This document shows positions 1-12,854 of a stretch of 64,000 nucleotides of DNA, one piece after another. This stretch comes from Tyto alba. Taxonomy: Eukaryota > Chordata > Aves > Strigiformes > Tytonidae. Below the pieces are notes generated by a model. The model saw nothing but the letters and a program-made list of their open reading frames with translations, searched no databases and was not told where the DNA came from. The stretch spans positions 25,445,374 through 25,509,373 of the forward strand of contig NW_024881261.1 in assembly GCF_018691265.1 (NCBI RefSeq), read 5' to 3'. The position numbers and the translations under genes are program-made. Within the stretch, counting starts at the first letter, position 1, and every line of letters begins with the position of its first letter.

Positions 1-3000
1 AGTCTTACAAAGTTCCATATTAAGCTTCAAGCTCCATGTAGTGTTATGAAAGTCAGGAAGGTGTGCAGTTAGCAAAGCTGAGAGGCTTAACGCCTGTGGG
101 AAAAATCTAGGTAAAGATCCTGTAATCATTTTGAAAAATGTTGTGGTTTGGATAATCACAGTGAACAGGCAAAACTCAAGCTTTCTCTGTGTTCTACACT
201 ACAGACTGCATAGAACTTGTGAGACCCAGAGCTGTTGGGAACCCTGTTAAAGTCTCCTGTGTATAAAGTGAAGGACAATACTTCATACTGGCAAAACAAC
301 ATCCGTACACAATGCTTTTGTGCTTGATGCTCAAGACTAAAGATCCAAGATGAACAAGATCGAAAGACTTTTTGGTCCTTTTTCTTTCTTCTTTATCAGA
401 CACCTTTGGTTTGCCTCATGATGAGGGCTTGTTAGAGATTTTTTTTTTCCATGTTGCTGGAGGGGTTGACTAGAACCTGATCTCATTTGGCCAGTGTGGT
501 TAGCCAAGGACTTGCCGTTGCTAGCCAGCTCGGTCTCAACACTGACCTTACTGTAGGCTCTTTAATCTGTCAGGTTGTCATTAGTCAGGATCCCTTTGCC
601 AGGCTGGCTGTTGATAATTCTCTGCTAGCAGTATCAAAATCTTATTCTGACAAACGACATTCTATAATGTTGTTGTTTATGCAGACAAATAGTTAAAATT
701 TCACATCTAAAAGATTAAGTATTGTAATCACATAATTAGAAAAAAGGTTACATGATTTAACATAGCATTTTTCTATTTATATAAGTGACAACTAATGGTT
801 TATTTTTTTCTCCTAGCTTTAGGAAAGATTCTTCAACTTTGTAATTTTAAAACATTTTCTCCTACACATGTCATTGTTCTTTTTAATAGGATCTGCCAGA
901 ACAACTCTGAGCAAAAGCTCTGCGTTTTCACATTATTATCTCATTGTCTATCCCTAGTGTTATAGCCTTACTGTGACTTCCTAACTAATCAGCTATTTCA
1001 ACTTTCATTCTATAAGCTTTATGTCTGAGTGTAATTAAATGAGCATTAAGTCCTTTTTTTACTAGCAAAGCCTGAAAGTTCTGATATTACAGTAATAAGT
1101 GTGAAGTGAATTTTGAATGGCATTTATATCCTTTCATGGGCTCTAAATGTTTGATTTGCATAACTAGTTAAAATGATATCAGAGCAGCATATTGATTTAA
1201 TTCCATCTCAGAAAACTGTTAATTAATAATGATAATAAATGTGTCAGTCCTTTATTATCTGCTTTGAATTGGTGATGATGTCTATATTAATACTACTTCA
1301 GTAATAGACCTCTGCTGGCTATTGTTGGCAAAGCTTTGAGGGCTTGAATAACTAGCAATCAGAATTTATAAAATTTATTACAGATCAGATTTTAAAAGAA
1401 TAGTCATTTTATCATGTGTAATTTTATTAACACCTACTACTTAACATTTTATTTAAATAAATCACTAAGAACAGAAGCTGGCAAGGCTTTTGAACAAAGA
1501 AGAGGTTTTAATTTCTTAAACTTTTTTTGTCCTTGCAAGTTCGATTTTAGTGAGTCAACACATTCCCTTCATGTAAAAGAGAGAACTGAAAGAACTATGT
1601 ACATTTCAGTTTTCCTTAACACTTCAATAGGAGTATCTTAAAAAAACCCCTAAATATACCTCGGGGTGTTTTGTGGAAAAGAGATACTTGGTCAGGAGAG
1701 GTTTTCTTTTTATTGTTATTTTGCTATTTTTTTTTCTAATTTTGTTGTGGTATGTGTTTCTTTTGACTTCCTATTTCAAAATTAAATTCGATTATCTCCT
1801 ATTCATTTTTTGCTGTCACTGTTTAGTGTTAAAAGAGAATTGGTTTAAGGTCTTACTTCCCTTCTTCCCTTTTGCAAACTGGCAAGAGAGTCCTTTTTTT
1901 CATGCTGTGTGAGACTGGATTTTGGTTCCTTTTTCAACAAGGAACATTGACTGTCCTAATATTCAGCACCGCTCTACCTTGTGGAACTGCATTACAAGTG
2001 ACTAGAAAGGACTACACTTGGCTTTTGGCAGCAGATAATGTTCTGTACATTGTTTTTAAGATGAGTAAATATTTAAGAAGCTGACTTTGGAGGCATTGGA
2101 TTTGGTTTGCATGGACCTTTCATGTATGTCTTGAATCAACTTTATAAAAAAATGTATCTCCTCTCTTAATGTTGATTGCTTTCATTGCAGCTGAATCCTT
2201 GGGCTCTTGAATTTTTATATATGTTAGTCTGTACTAAAAACTGTCTAATCTGAAAGGGTTTGGGCCAAAAACGAGAGAAGCAATTAAGCTGCCAATAAAA
2301 CTTAATGTTAACAGTGCCCAATTAAGGACTTACCTGACAAGTTTAATACTCTGATTGCAATTTTAATCACAAAAATGTAATTCTTACTCATCTGAAATGT
2401 TTGTTTTCTTACAGTGCCTTTGAAAAATCAGGGGTTAATGACCTTTTCCTGGAGAGAGCTACAGCTGATGAATATGAGTAGCCCTAAGGACAGAAAAGTA
2501 GGGAGTGACAAAATAATGGCATACTTCTTGTTTTCTAAGCACAACGCTTCTCTAAGTTACCTTCATGCAGTGTTGTGTGGACAGTGGTGAACTTGTTCTG
2601 ATATAATCAGACACCATATGAAAACGGTTACATAGCACGAAACCCGAGTTTAAAAATTCTGTTGAGAGGAAGTTAAAGGCACTCTAAGGAAAACCAAGCT
2701 GTGATGTTATAAGTAACATCAAATTTCTGGAGACTTCTATTTTTGTTTGCACGTCTGTGATGATAGCTGTGACAACAAAACTATATTTTTTTGCTTCCTT
2801 ACAGTTATAGTGTATGGCTATCAAAAGATGCATATAAAAAATTTATTATTTTTTTATAATAAAAAATTTCACTGGTTAAATTCAAAATTTATATTTCTGG
2901 GAAAACACTACTGGAAGTGCATTGCTTTCTGAGACTTCTTGCTTACCAATTGAGCTATGTTTAGAAAAGTGTTGATCTGATTTTACACAACGGTAGAATA

Positions 3001-6000
3001 AAGCTCTTAATCAGATTTCAGATGTAATGTTTAACCAGCACTGTAGCGCACGGTGATGAATCAGATGAAAATACTCAATCTCTCTTTAAAAGAATGGGCA
3101 GGAAAGCATGGTTTGAATGATGAGGGCTCTGAGTACCTACTAATAAATGCAGATTTTAGAAAAGTTCCACCAGTCTCCTACACTGTGTTTCAAATATTGA
3201 GATCCAAATTTATCCCCATGTCAGTGTTGATAGACGATGAGTGCGTCTCACTTGGATGTTTTGCTCTCCCTCTTAAGAAGCTCTGATCTGTTTTTTTTGG
3301 TGCTCCAGGAAGGCAATACCATATGTCTGGATTTGTCAGATCACATTCATTCGCCCCTGATCTACTGCTGATTTAAAGTTTCTCACTCCCAAAGAATATG
3401 AATTTGGTCCACTTCCACTAGGTGATTTGGCCAGATGCTTTTCATGGAGTTGATAGTTTTAATTTAATTATTTTTCTGAAAGCCATATTCAAAGTTTGTT
3501 AGCCTTTGAAACTGGGAGAGACACAGTGTGGAATTCTAAGAATAGAGGCAAAATGTAGTGTTATGTTTCCTTTGTCAGTGGGTTGACCTTATAAGTATTT
3601 TCTTAAGTTCCTGACAAGATCATGTAATTTGAGATGAATAGCCATCAGTTACATTTAAAAACGCCTTTTCTCTGCTAGTAGTGCTTATTTATAAATGACA
3701 GTCATCTCTAAGTGGGATAACTGGGTCTCCATTTGCTCTTTATAGAAATTATAACTAATTTTACAGAATTCATATTTGCTATATTTGTTTGAGGTAATGT
3801 TAAACAGAGACCACTGCAACACCTTGTTATAATGAGACACAGAGAAAATTATTAGTAATTGAAACCTCATCAAGGTAATAGAGGAAGATTAACTATCCAT
3901 GCTAGAGTTTATCCAAAACTTTGGAGTTAAAATCCCTTCTGGTTTTTTTTGTGGTGTTATGTGGTTTTCTTTGTTTTGTTTTGTTTATTATTTATTTTTT
4001 TTAATGCTAGTACTAGACAATTTACAGTTACAAGCATCAAGAATCTTGATTTATTTAATTATGTTGTTTGTTTTGTTCTGTTTTTCTCTACTAAATTTTT
4101 ATAACCATACTCTCACAATGTTGATCCAGGCTGGGTGAGGAGCCACAGCTAGACAATGTTTTGCCTGGTAAATGATTTTAACTTGCACTTAGAGAAAAAC
4201 TGCATAAAACACACCCACCTATCCAACTCCCCCTTGCAAGTCATTGTCCATCCCCCCTGATTTTATGTGTGCATTGAAATATATTTATGGTTTTCCCTAC
4301 TGGCATAAATCAGATGTAGGTGACAATATATCCAAATAACCTCTTTGATGCATGTTTTTTGTTAATAATTATGTGCTGCTAATAATTAACAGGTGTGTGA
4401 AAAAATGAATTAGTAATGAGAAGAGAGTTTGTAATCTGTCTGTTATCATCCCTCAACAAATGCAAGCAAGGGCATAAGCTGAATACAGAGGCCTTTGATG
4501 ATAGTTTAATGGGATTTGATAAGTTAACCCATTTTGTCATGTAATGATGCTGAGCTTTTATTCTGGGAAGTTTTTTGTCTGCTAGTAACATATTTTTTTT
4601 AACCCAGTGTTCCTAAAAAGAAAATAGTCTGTAAAATATCCAGAGTATCTGGGATTTAAGATATTGAACTCTGTTGTCAAAGTGACTTGGGAAGTTCTGA
4701 AATTTCTATGCATTAATTGGTCAGTGGTTACTGAAACAGAAGCATTTATGGTCTCTTCCTCAAATTATGGGAGCAAATGGATCCATAAACTGTCTTGGAT
4801 ATTGCCTGAATTTCAGCCCTTCAGACAATGAACCCTTGGAACCACCTGCAAAAAAGACTATTGTGCCAGGGAAGCACAAGATTTCACAAGTGGCAGTTTT
4901 GGTTTCTTAAGCATGAAAACCATGACAGAAAGTGTGATCTTGATTCTGGTGTGGCCTCCTAAAAATGCTCAGAGAATTCTTGTTTTCAGGAGCTGGGGGC
5001 CTGGTTTAACTGTGCACTTTTAATGGGTTGCTCTTTGTGGACAAAATTAACAGACAAATTATGTAAGTTGAATAATTTCAAATTTTTCTCTAAAGAGGAA
5101 TAAGCCTGGTCCTTTTTTTCCTGGATATTTTTGTCAAACCGTTGTATTGTCTTGACTTATCTATTTTTTTTTTAAATTATTTTTTTATGATGCCTTAGTC
5201 CACTGTTTCTCTAAGGTCCTTCTCTTTCTGTTTTATTGGTTTCAGTTTTCAAAAGACCCCTTTGTCTTTAAATGTGTGGTGTATGTGTGTAAGTAATTGT
5301 TTGACTTCAGAATTTGAAATTAAGATACTAAATTTATGATGGAAGACTATCTGAAAAACATTATACTATGCTCATGACAATTGGCTGACTTGAAAAATAT
5401 AATATATTTGACCTAAAAAGAGGTCTGGAGCTGCAAAGCTGAATAGCTGCAGGCACTTCTATTCAGTATTTAAAATGTGTTCACTTTTGTTTTGAGAGAC
5501 AATCAAAAAAAGCTACTGCGTTGTTGCTGCTATTCCTGTATTGTCATTTTTGCTGGCAATAATAGATATGTAAAACATTGGGGATGTGATTTACAATGAG
5601 AGGAAGAAAGGCTTAGAGGGTTTATGAAGCAGGGACTTGCATATTTAAAGAAAACTAGAGTCTGCCAAAACTTAGTTTTGGACCCTTGGTTTTAAGACAT
5701 GGTTGTAGGAGAGGTCTGTCAGTTTTCTGTGTAGTAGCTTTGTGTTGAGTCAACAGCATCTTTCAGGAAGAGTCTGGAGAAAAAGATCTCATATTTTTAA
5801 ATTCTTCAGAAGAAAGCTGCATTTGAAATATCTCAAATGCTGATTAAATTTACAGTGTTTCACTGGCAGTTTCTCCTGTTTTCTTTATAAACTCTCTAGC
5901 AGAAGGTCACCTGTGATTTGAAAGACAGTTTTCTGGTCAGTTCTTTTCCATGGCATGTCAGTCAATGGAATATTACTGTTGTATTCCAAAGATGATGTGC

Positions 6001-7139
6001 TGCCTATTTAGGTACTAGAGGGTATCAGACAAGATCAGTATAGTACCTGAAATCAGTGACTGCAGTGCTTGAAGAAATTAATAGTATTTACTCTGCATGA
6101 ACACTTCTGAAGTGTGGAGAGCCTTGCTAGCTATTGAAACTCACAGGTCTAGCACTGACCAACCCATCCTGACTTAAAGACAGTCTTTTGGATTTTCATG
6201 GAACATGAAAGTTGTGTTCTGCAATAGACTTTGTTAACATTCCACTTTCTTTTTTTTTTTTTTTTTTATAGATAACTTTTCTGAAAAGTAAGTGCTCTTA
6301 AATACTCTGGATATTTGTGAGGATTTCTTTGTTATTTGTAGACTGGATCTGACTCTTGCTACCAGCAGTGTTTGCACTTTGGCATTTGTACATTTGTGTT
6401 AGTTAACAGGAAGGAGTTCCAAGCTGCTTAGCTTGAAACTCATGTATGTTTGTCATCTTTGTTCTTTTTTCAGAGTACAGTTTTCTGTGATCCTTTTGGG
6501 GAGGAGGAATCTGCCTAACTCATTTGCTTCCCAGAACTGAGACACACAATGTAGAACAAGACTGCTTTGCAGTGCTGTGCTGTTGGAAACAGTCACTTTG
6601 TCTTTTTTCAGTCAAGTGGCGTGATCTCCAGCAAGTGATAAAAGCTCATACTGACCTTTAGCAGGGCCCACAGGACCACACTGCCCATTGGAATATTCGG
6701 TCAGTCTCCATAGTGGTTTCTTGCATAGATTGAGCCTTAGTTTTGTGCATCCACAAGTTAGGTTGCTTTGGTTGCAGCAAGGTGACAGTTACTGTTGGCA
6801 GGTCTATGAGGTGATCATGGTTTATAACTTTGAAATTGCAGTTAGTTGAGGAATTGTGTGTTGCTAATCTCTTTGGATTACTCTGAAAGCTCTCTGAGAA
6901 CTCCTTGTATAGATAATGAACCAAACCTGCTCAAACCTCCTGGAAATCAGTTTCAAAGCAAAAGCTCACAGTTGCCGTTTGCTGTGTTTGTATAATATAC
7001 GTAGTGAATGGCTGCTCTTCAGCCTTTTATTACCACTGCTTTTGCACAGTGAACTAAAATATCCTTCTCTTTATCGTCAATTCTTCATTTCCCTTTTTTA
7101 TAAGCAACTTCCCGAAGGGGAGCCTTGCATTCGTTAACT
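1..7139. other. Plain AT-rich non-coding stretch
   Basis: I see no gene, recognisable transposon or RNA. Short T-runs are scattered through it, and one 18-base T-run lies at 6250-6267. A slightly less AT-rich patch at about 3030-3300 has even composition and a few CpGs and could be a weak element, but nothing in it is diagnostic. Small open frames here are hydrophobic translations of T-rich DNA. Confidence 0.6.
6250..6267 (+). repeat. (T)18 homopolymer tract
   Basis: An uninterrupted run of 18 T preceded by a C/T-rich lead-in and followed by ATAG. It resembles a polypyrimidine tract with an AG, but no exon-like sequence follows. No poly(A) signal lies on the minus strand nearby, so a retroposon tail is not supported. 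Confidence 0.9.
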
Positions 7140-7300
7140 AGTGTTCAGTGACTGGTGCGTCAGCTCAGCCGTGCAACATGCCAACACTAACTGCTCCTAA
7201 ATAACATCTATTTGCATAGTGCATTGAGAGCTGTGAACTCTCCTCTCATTAAGTGTGTGAGAACTCTCGCTCAACCAGAAACACTAAAAATTGAGCTGCA
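7140..7300. promoter_or_regulatory. Candidate conserved regulatory element
   Basis: This block differs from its AT-rich surroundings in having balanced base use, two CpGs and no homopolymers. It contains a perfect POU octamer in reverse (ATTTGCAT, 7210-7217) and a GTCAGC half-site resembling part of a MAF recognition element near 7158. Such islands of complex sequence in bird introns are often conserved non-coding elements. That assignment is inference, because no alignment was possible. Confidence 0.3.
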
Positions 7301-8639
7301 CTCCTGTGGGGTTTTTCTACTGTGAGCCCTTCCAGTGTTTTATACCACTGTGACACTTTCTGGGGTGACTGATATAATAACATTGCAATAAAGGAAAGGA
7401 ATAATCTAAAGGGATCACATGCTTTGGCTTCCCATTTAAACTGTTTCATATGCTCTTCCCCCTTACTCTGTCCGCTTATACTTTTCTCAATGTGAGAATT
7501 TAATGTTTTTGGTGATATTTCAACAATACTCAGTTAATAGTGGAGTAAGGAGGAAATGAGTGATCTATTGAAAACACCCCATTGCCAAATTCAGCAGTCT
7601 AGAACTTCAGGTTTGCAGTTCTTTGTGTGAAATTATGTAGTGATGTCCAGCAATATTTTATTGCAAGTTATGTTTTGTAATACTTGAGCAATATATAACT
7701 GTGATCAATGTTGTGACCTCAGGGAAATTGCTTATATAATTACAGAAAGTTTACAGTAGTAAGACAAGGAATGGGGGAAAATATATCACTGTAAAATATA
7801 AATATGTTTAAATTACATTTAGGATTTGGAATAGTTCCTTGCTTGTGTTTTACAGAGTAATCTGTGATTTAAATCAGGTTTAGTTGTGGGTTTTTTTTCT
7901 AAATTGGGTATTATAAATCAAGAGTAGTTGCTGCATATAGCACACAAGAGGATTTCTTATACATTTTAATGTTGCATAAGTAAGAAATACCAGTAGTTCA
8001 GCAGTAAAATTGCAAATGTAAGCAAAAGTGAAGATTTTTCTAAATTTAACTAGGTTGCATTTGTTTAGTAAACTCTAGCTATAATTTACTGTTTTATTGC
8101 ATTTGCTGTTGAGAACTTGCTAGCTTTAAAAAGGAGGGGAGGAATAAAGGAAGCAGCTATCTTATAATTGCTCTGGAACTGGGGGGAGTAGATAGAAGAG
8201 GGAAAAATACTAAGCAGTCTGCATATAATAGGTTAGAGTAGAGAAAATAAATCTTGGCAAGATAACATGCCTCTGCAGAAGTATTTCTTTGAGACTAAGA
8301 AACTTTTAGCTATGTGCATTCTGTATTTGTGGGATAGTACAATTTCTAATAAAAACATCAAGCTTAAGATGTTGTAGTTATGCCCTCTAAAGACTTTGGA
8401 GGCATGGAAGATAAGAGGCAGCTTTTCTTACTAGTGAGTTTCACTATGTAAAAAATAGAAATTCAGGTAATTATGCTTTAAAACACAATAAACACATTTG
8501 TTTTGTAAGTAAGGAGGCTTAAAACTTGATTTGAATTTGCTCTATAGTTCTGCATATGCATACTTTATCGCTGGCTAGATTTCTCTATCTCTCAGTCTTA
8601 GTATAAAACCTGGTTTAGTTTAACTGTGGTTTGAAAGAA
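7301..8639. other. AT-rich non-coding stretch
   Basis: No gene, transposon or RNA is recognisable. The sequence is AT-rich with short A and T runs and no CpG-bearing block. Confidence 0.55.
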
Positions 8640-8900
8640 ATGAACGCTGGGATTGGGCTGGATGATGTTGATTAATAGGTGTGTGAGGGTGAAAGACTCC
8701 AGGGCCAAGCAGTAGGTCCATCTTGGTGGCATCTGATGTTGATTGGCTTTGTCCTGCGCGGCTGCGCTGGAAGAGCGGACATTAAGATTAAGTGATGCTG
8801 TCGTGTTGAGGAGCGCTGCACTGCATCATTCTGGGAAGAGACAGCTGTGGTGGTTAATCCTTCATCACCAAGGGAGTGCTGCCAGCAGAAAGATATACAG
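8640..8900. promoter_or_regulatory. Candidate conserved regulatory element with an 11-bp direct repeat
   Basis: A block of higher complexity with several CpGs, including a GCGCGGC core near 8756-8762. It has a TGATGTTGATT direct repeat at 8663-8673 and 8734-8744. The first copy runs into GTTGATTAAT, which resembles an HNF1 or homeodomain half-site, and into AGGTGTG (8677-8683), a T-box-type half-site. CpG retention in otherwise CpG-depleted DNA suggests selection or hypomethylation. The motif names are matches by eye to known consensus half-sites, and function as an enhancer is inferred. Confidence 0.4.
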
Positions 8901-9719
8901 CCAAAGATAACCCTCCATAACTTGTGCTAAAGATCAGAAAACTTTGAATTCACATCCATCTGCTTAGTCTGGGGTGAAGATGAAAGATAGGCAGAATAGG
9001 AAATAAAAAAAACTCCTGCGGGATTAATCTTAGACACAGTATGCAGCACACGATGAAAAGGCAGGAGCTAAATTTTTACATGTATCTTAAAAGGACTGGA
9101 TCATTCAGAATCCAGAAATTTAATTTTATTTCGATTGCTATAATGTTCATACTCATGATGCTCATTTAATACGTATACCACATCTTTCCTGGAAGCAGTC
9201 CAAAGATGCCAGTGTTTATAGAGTAAGGTTTAAAAAAGACAAGTGTCTGTTAATGCTGCACTTCTAACTGATGCACAGGAATGGATGACAATGGCGCTTT
9301 TAGCATAATCTGTGGTAGGGAACTTTGTTATTTACTTCTATACTTAGCAGGTCAATTCCAAATTATTATACATCAGATGAGAATATATTCTGTCTTGAAT
9401 GGTTGTGAACAGAGGCAGCTATATTGTTATGCATAATTTATTCATACAAAGTGTGAATCGTTACAAAGACTAGCTCAAGTTCTCATCTTTGGAAATTAAT
9501 TGAAAAGAAAGAGTAAGATAGCCAAGAGGAAAGAATATACAAATGTATTACTTTGGAAAGTGTCTTCTAAGCAATAACCAAATTAATAAAATGCAATTCA
9601 ATGGCAGTAGTTAGTGATAATAATTTGAGACATTTATCCATTATTTTAACGTAGACTGTCATTTTAATACACATTTCAAACCTTAAAGTAATATTTTAAA
9701 AAAGTTCTGTATTGAATGG
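8901..9719. other. AT-rich non-coding stretch
   Basis: No gene or recognisable repeat is seen. Composition drifts back to AT-rich after the preceding element-like block. Confidence 0.5.
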
Positions 9720-9970
9720 TGGAGAAAAGGGGGCAATGCACGTTTTGTTATTATCATGGTAATGGTTATTGCTGTGAGCGAAATGGGTTATTTCTTTAAG
9801 CAGATTGGTGGTTGGGTGGGGGTTGGAAATAGAAAACCTCCCTGTTATAGCCTTGGTGAGCAAAGGAGTGGAACATCAGCGATGGGCAAGAGGAACGCTC
9901 GCTGAGCCTGGCCTCGGGTCTGCTTCTGCTTCAGCTGGTGTTTGGCATTTGCTTTGGTGAACCTCATGTT
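9720..9970. promoter_or_regulatory. Candidate conserved regulatory element
   Basis: A complex block that begins with an AT-rich homeodomain-like half (TAAT repeats around 9750-9775) and ends with a CpG-bearing half at about 9880-9930. The GTGGTTGGGTGGGGGTTGG stretch in the middle is G-rich. The arrangement is like known vertebrate intronic enhancers, but no motif is diagnostic and conservation was not tested. Confidence 0.33.
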
Positions 9971-10139
9971 GTCTATTTAATGTCTGCATGCTATAGGTTG
10001 TCTGTAGAAACAACTGAAATGGAATTTAGTTACCCAGGTGGTATAAAGGCTTAGTTCTTAATAAAGTCCTTTAATTAAATCCCTTCACAAAAATATAGGC
10101 ATTTAGACTTACTGTTCCATTGATACAGGTTTCTTATCA

Positions 10140-10310
10140 CTGGGCATAGTGAAGCTGTAGGAAAGCCTTCTACTTTTGGTGCCTAAATACTTAATACCTG
10201 GAGCAGATTATCTGCCCTAGCTCATAATGAAATGGATTCTCAGTCAATGTCCATGAGATTTAGGCACCTGAAGCTTGAAAAATCTGGCCCAGAAGGTTCA
10301 GTGTTATTGC
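10140..10310. mobile_element. Decayed palindromic MITE-like element
   Basis: The sequence contains a perfect 11-bp inverted repeat, GGTGCCTAAAT at 10178-10188 and ATTTAGGCACC at 10258-10268, separated by 69 bases. The right arm continues into a GAAAAATCTGGCCC tail at about 10277-10290. From memory, TAGGCACCTAAAT joined to a TTTGAAAATCTGGCC-type tail is a dispersed palindromic repeat common in turtle, crocodilian and bird genomes. I recall the pattern but not a certain family name. The left outer arm is strongly diverged and no target-site duplication is obvious, so the copy is old and my outer boundaries are approximate. An open frame of 107 codons overlaps it and is probably spurious. Confidence 0.5.
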
Positions 10311-12854
10311 AACATATGAAATACCAACCTGCAAGTACTGCTGCACCATGCTTTGTTCAGAGGCTGGGAATTATTGATAAAGAACATGTCACATGGGTTT
10401 ATGAAAATCCTTCCCCTATTCAATATATCAGGGTCTTCTATTCTAGAGTCATGGATGCTTCAGATGGAGTAACTGCGTTTTATCAAACCCAAATTTTCTT
10501 TAGAGTTTGGCTAGCTATAAAATATATTATGACTGTTTCTTTCTTAAACTATTAGGTATTGGTGTCTTACAATGTTAAGTGCAATACTTAGTTGCACTTT
10601 GGTGGTGGATGAAGTATTTTTGTCAGGACCTGATGAAGTCCTTTTAGACGAATAATGCTACAGGTATCCATTGTCTTGGATTAAGAAAATCCAGAGTGAG
10701 GGCTGTAGTAAATCTGCTGATGTCTTCTCAAGTGTGTAATGAGATGGTGGTTTAGTTTCTGTTTTTTATTGAGTTTTTTCACTTTCCTATAATCATAAAA
10801 ATACCAATTAGAAGAATGTTTAATCGTTTGCAGAGAAAGAGTTTTAGTTGTATCAGCAAAGTGCCCCTCAAAGCCATCTGCACTTCTTGTCTCTCACGCT
10901 TATGCTCTCAAATGTAGTAAATCTTGTTCTAGTTTTTTTTTGTTTTGTTTTGTTTTTTTTGTTTTGTTTTTTTTTTTTTTTAATATAAATACTTCCATTA
11001 ATCTCAACAACTGATGTTTCTTGATAAATTCATCCCACAGTTAAATCCTAGGTTATGACACGTCTCAGGTAAAGGTTTAATATATATTAATGTGTCATTT
11101 GAATTCAGAAATAATGAACCAATAAACACCAGTTGATATTATATGGGACAAGTATTTCTAAACAGGCTAAGTGTGTTAGTGAGCTAATTTAACATTTTGA
11201 CAAAAATTTTAATTACTTTAATATCTGCAATGCAGTATTATTTTGGAAATCAAAATGGCATTTTTGACTGTTGTAAGTGAAATGGAAAAACTTAAAGTTT
11301 GGATAGGTTTATGTATTGAGAGGAATAAGTATGTAAACCTGCACATACCTGAAAAATGACCCTGCCTTTTCTTAATAACTAACTGGTCTGCAGATTCACC
11401 AAAGGACAAATAAGAAATGATGCTCACATTGTAGCAGGAAGAATATAGGTTGAATATAAGACGACATTTTCTCACAATAAATACTGTTAAACATGGGAAT
11501 GCGCAATGGCTGCAACTTCTCATGAGGTTTATTTTCTCTTATTTTTTAAAATTTTGACTGAAAACTGCATAAGCTTGATTACAAGTATGGGATGGATGAA
11601 GTGATCTTTGATCTTTTGAGGTCCATTTTTACTCAAGATTTCATCTTGATTTTAAACTTGGTGATGGCTTAACAGTGCATTATAAAAGTTCTGGCAGTTT
11701 AGTGGTTAATGAAAATGAACAATTATTTCAATGCTCATATATTTTTCTAAAAATGTTTAATAGTATGCAGGTTGAAGTGAGCAAACTTGTTCATGATGAA
11801 CACTAGAATGCCAACAATTAGAAAGGAATGGGTTAATACATTGACTAATGTAGGTTTATAAGAACTGGCCCTTCTCTTTGTTCTTTTTTATCATATACAT
11901 TCATCATATTCAACCTGGCAACTGAAGCAAATAGCTATTTAAGTTGTAAAAAATGAATCACTGTGCAATTTCTTGAACTGCATGATATAACCAAGCCTAA
12001 TAATATTATACAACAGAAGTTGTAAGCCTTGGGATATTTTGCCCCACTTCTAAAAATAATTTTTTTTTTTTAAATGAGCCATGAGCATTTACTACTATCT
12101 GTAAGGAAAACCAAAGAGCATTCAGATGTGTTTAATAAAGCCGTACTGTACATTTCCTGTTCAAATTGGAAAGGACTAATGGTGGGTGCTTACTTTCTGC
12201 TTCTGCATGAGCCCCCCCTATATTTAGAAATTATTTAACTCGTAGATTGTGTGAAGATTTGGGATGCAGGCTCTTTGGCTTAAAAGCTTCTTAAGAAGTA
12301 AAAGAGAAAAATAAAAGTTTAAGCTTTCTCTTTAAAAGGAAAGAGATGCTTCATGAAGAATGTTCCATCCTCTCTGCAATGTAGACCAAAAGGTAAAAAC
12401 CAATATGTATTTGTTGTGTCAGCATATTTTCACGCTGCTGGATGTTGCATGTTTACAGCTGGTTCTGTTGCAGTTGTCAGGGTATAATTGATGAGCATCA
12501 TCATTTAAAGTGTAAAAGAAAATGTCTTGGCATAGAGGGACATGATAAAGTGCCATCTACCATGCATTGTGGACATACGTGGTCACCATTTCCTTTTTCT
12601 CCTCCCTTTTTGCCTTTCTTTGCTGCCCTTGCCAGAATCTACAGAAGTCATTGGGAGCTGCTCAGCCCAGCCTCCTGCCTTCTAATATCACTTTGGTAGT
12701 TGTCAGATCATATGAAATGTCAAAATTCATGTGGCCTTCGTGAAGAGATATATTTAGTACAGCTGCTGCATACCTACGTAGTACCTCTGACATTGACATA
12801 TTAGTTATGCTGTCTTTTGCAATCTGATATCTTTAAATTTGCCACCTTGTTAAG
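10311..12854. other. AT-rich non-coding stretch with a T/G-rich tract
   Basis: No gene is recognisable. It contains the T/G-rich simple tract at 10933-10981 and a T12 run at 12060-12071. A pyrimidine-rich patch at 12590-12620 carries no exon-like features downstream. Confidence 0.55.
10933..10981 (+). repeat. T/G-rich simple repeat, (TTTTG)n into T15
   Basis: Interrupted TTTTG units lead into a 15-base T-run at 10967-10981. This is slippage-type low-complexity DNA, and no poly(A) signal on the minus strand marks it as a retroposon tail. Confidence 0.85.

Noticed and set aside
1153..1160. POU octamer ATTTGCAT and further copies at 14144, 25380 and elsewhere
   Set aside because: Isolated octamers are expected several times in 64 kb of AT-rich DNA, so copies outside complex blocks are not called.
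2842..2870. AT-rich hairpin around a T-run
   Set aside because: Low-complexity A/T pairing with imperfect arms is expected by chance.
8649..8675. Resemblance of GGGCTGGATGATG to the CR1 3' region
   Set aside because: The similarity is short, and the characteristic CR1 terminal octamer repeats are absent nearby.
10232..10555. Open frame of 107 codons
   Set aside because: Its 5' part lies within the MITE-like element and the rest is unrecognisable; a chance frame is simpler.
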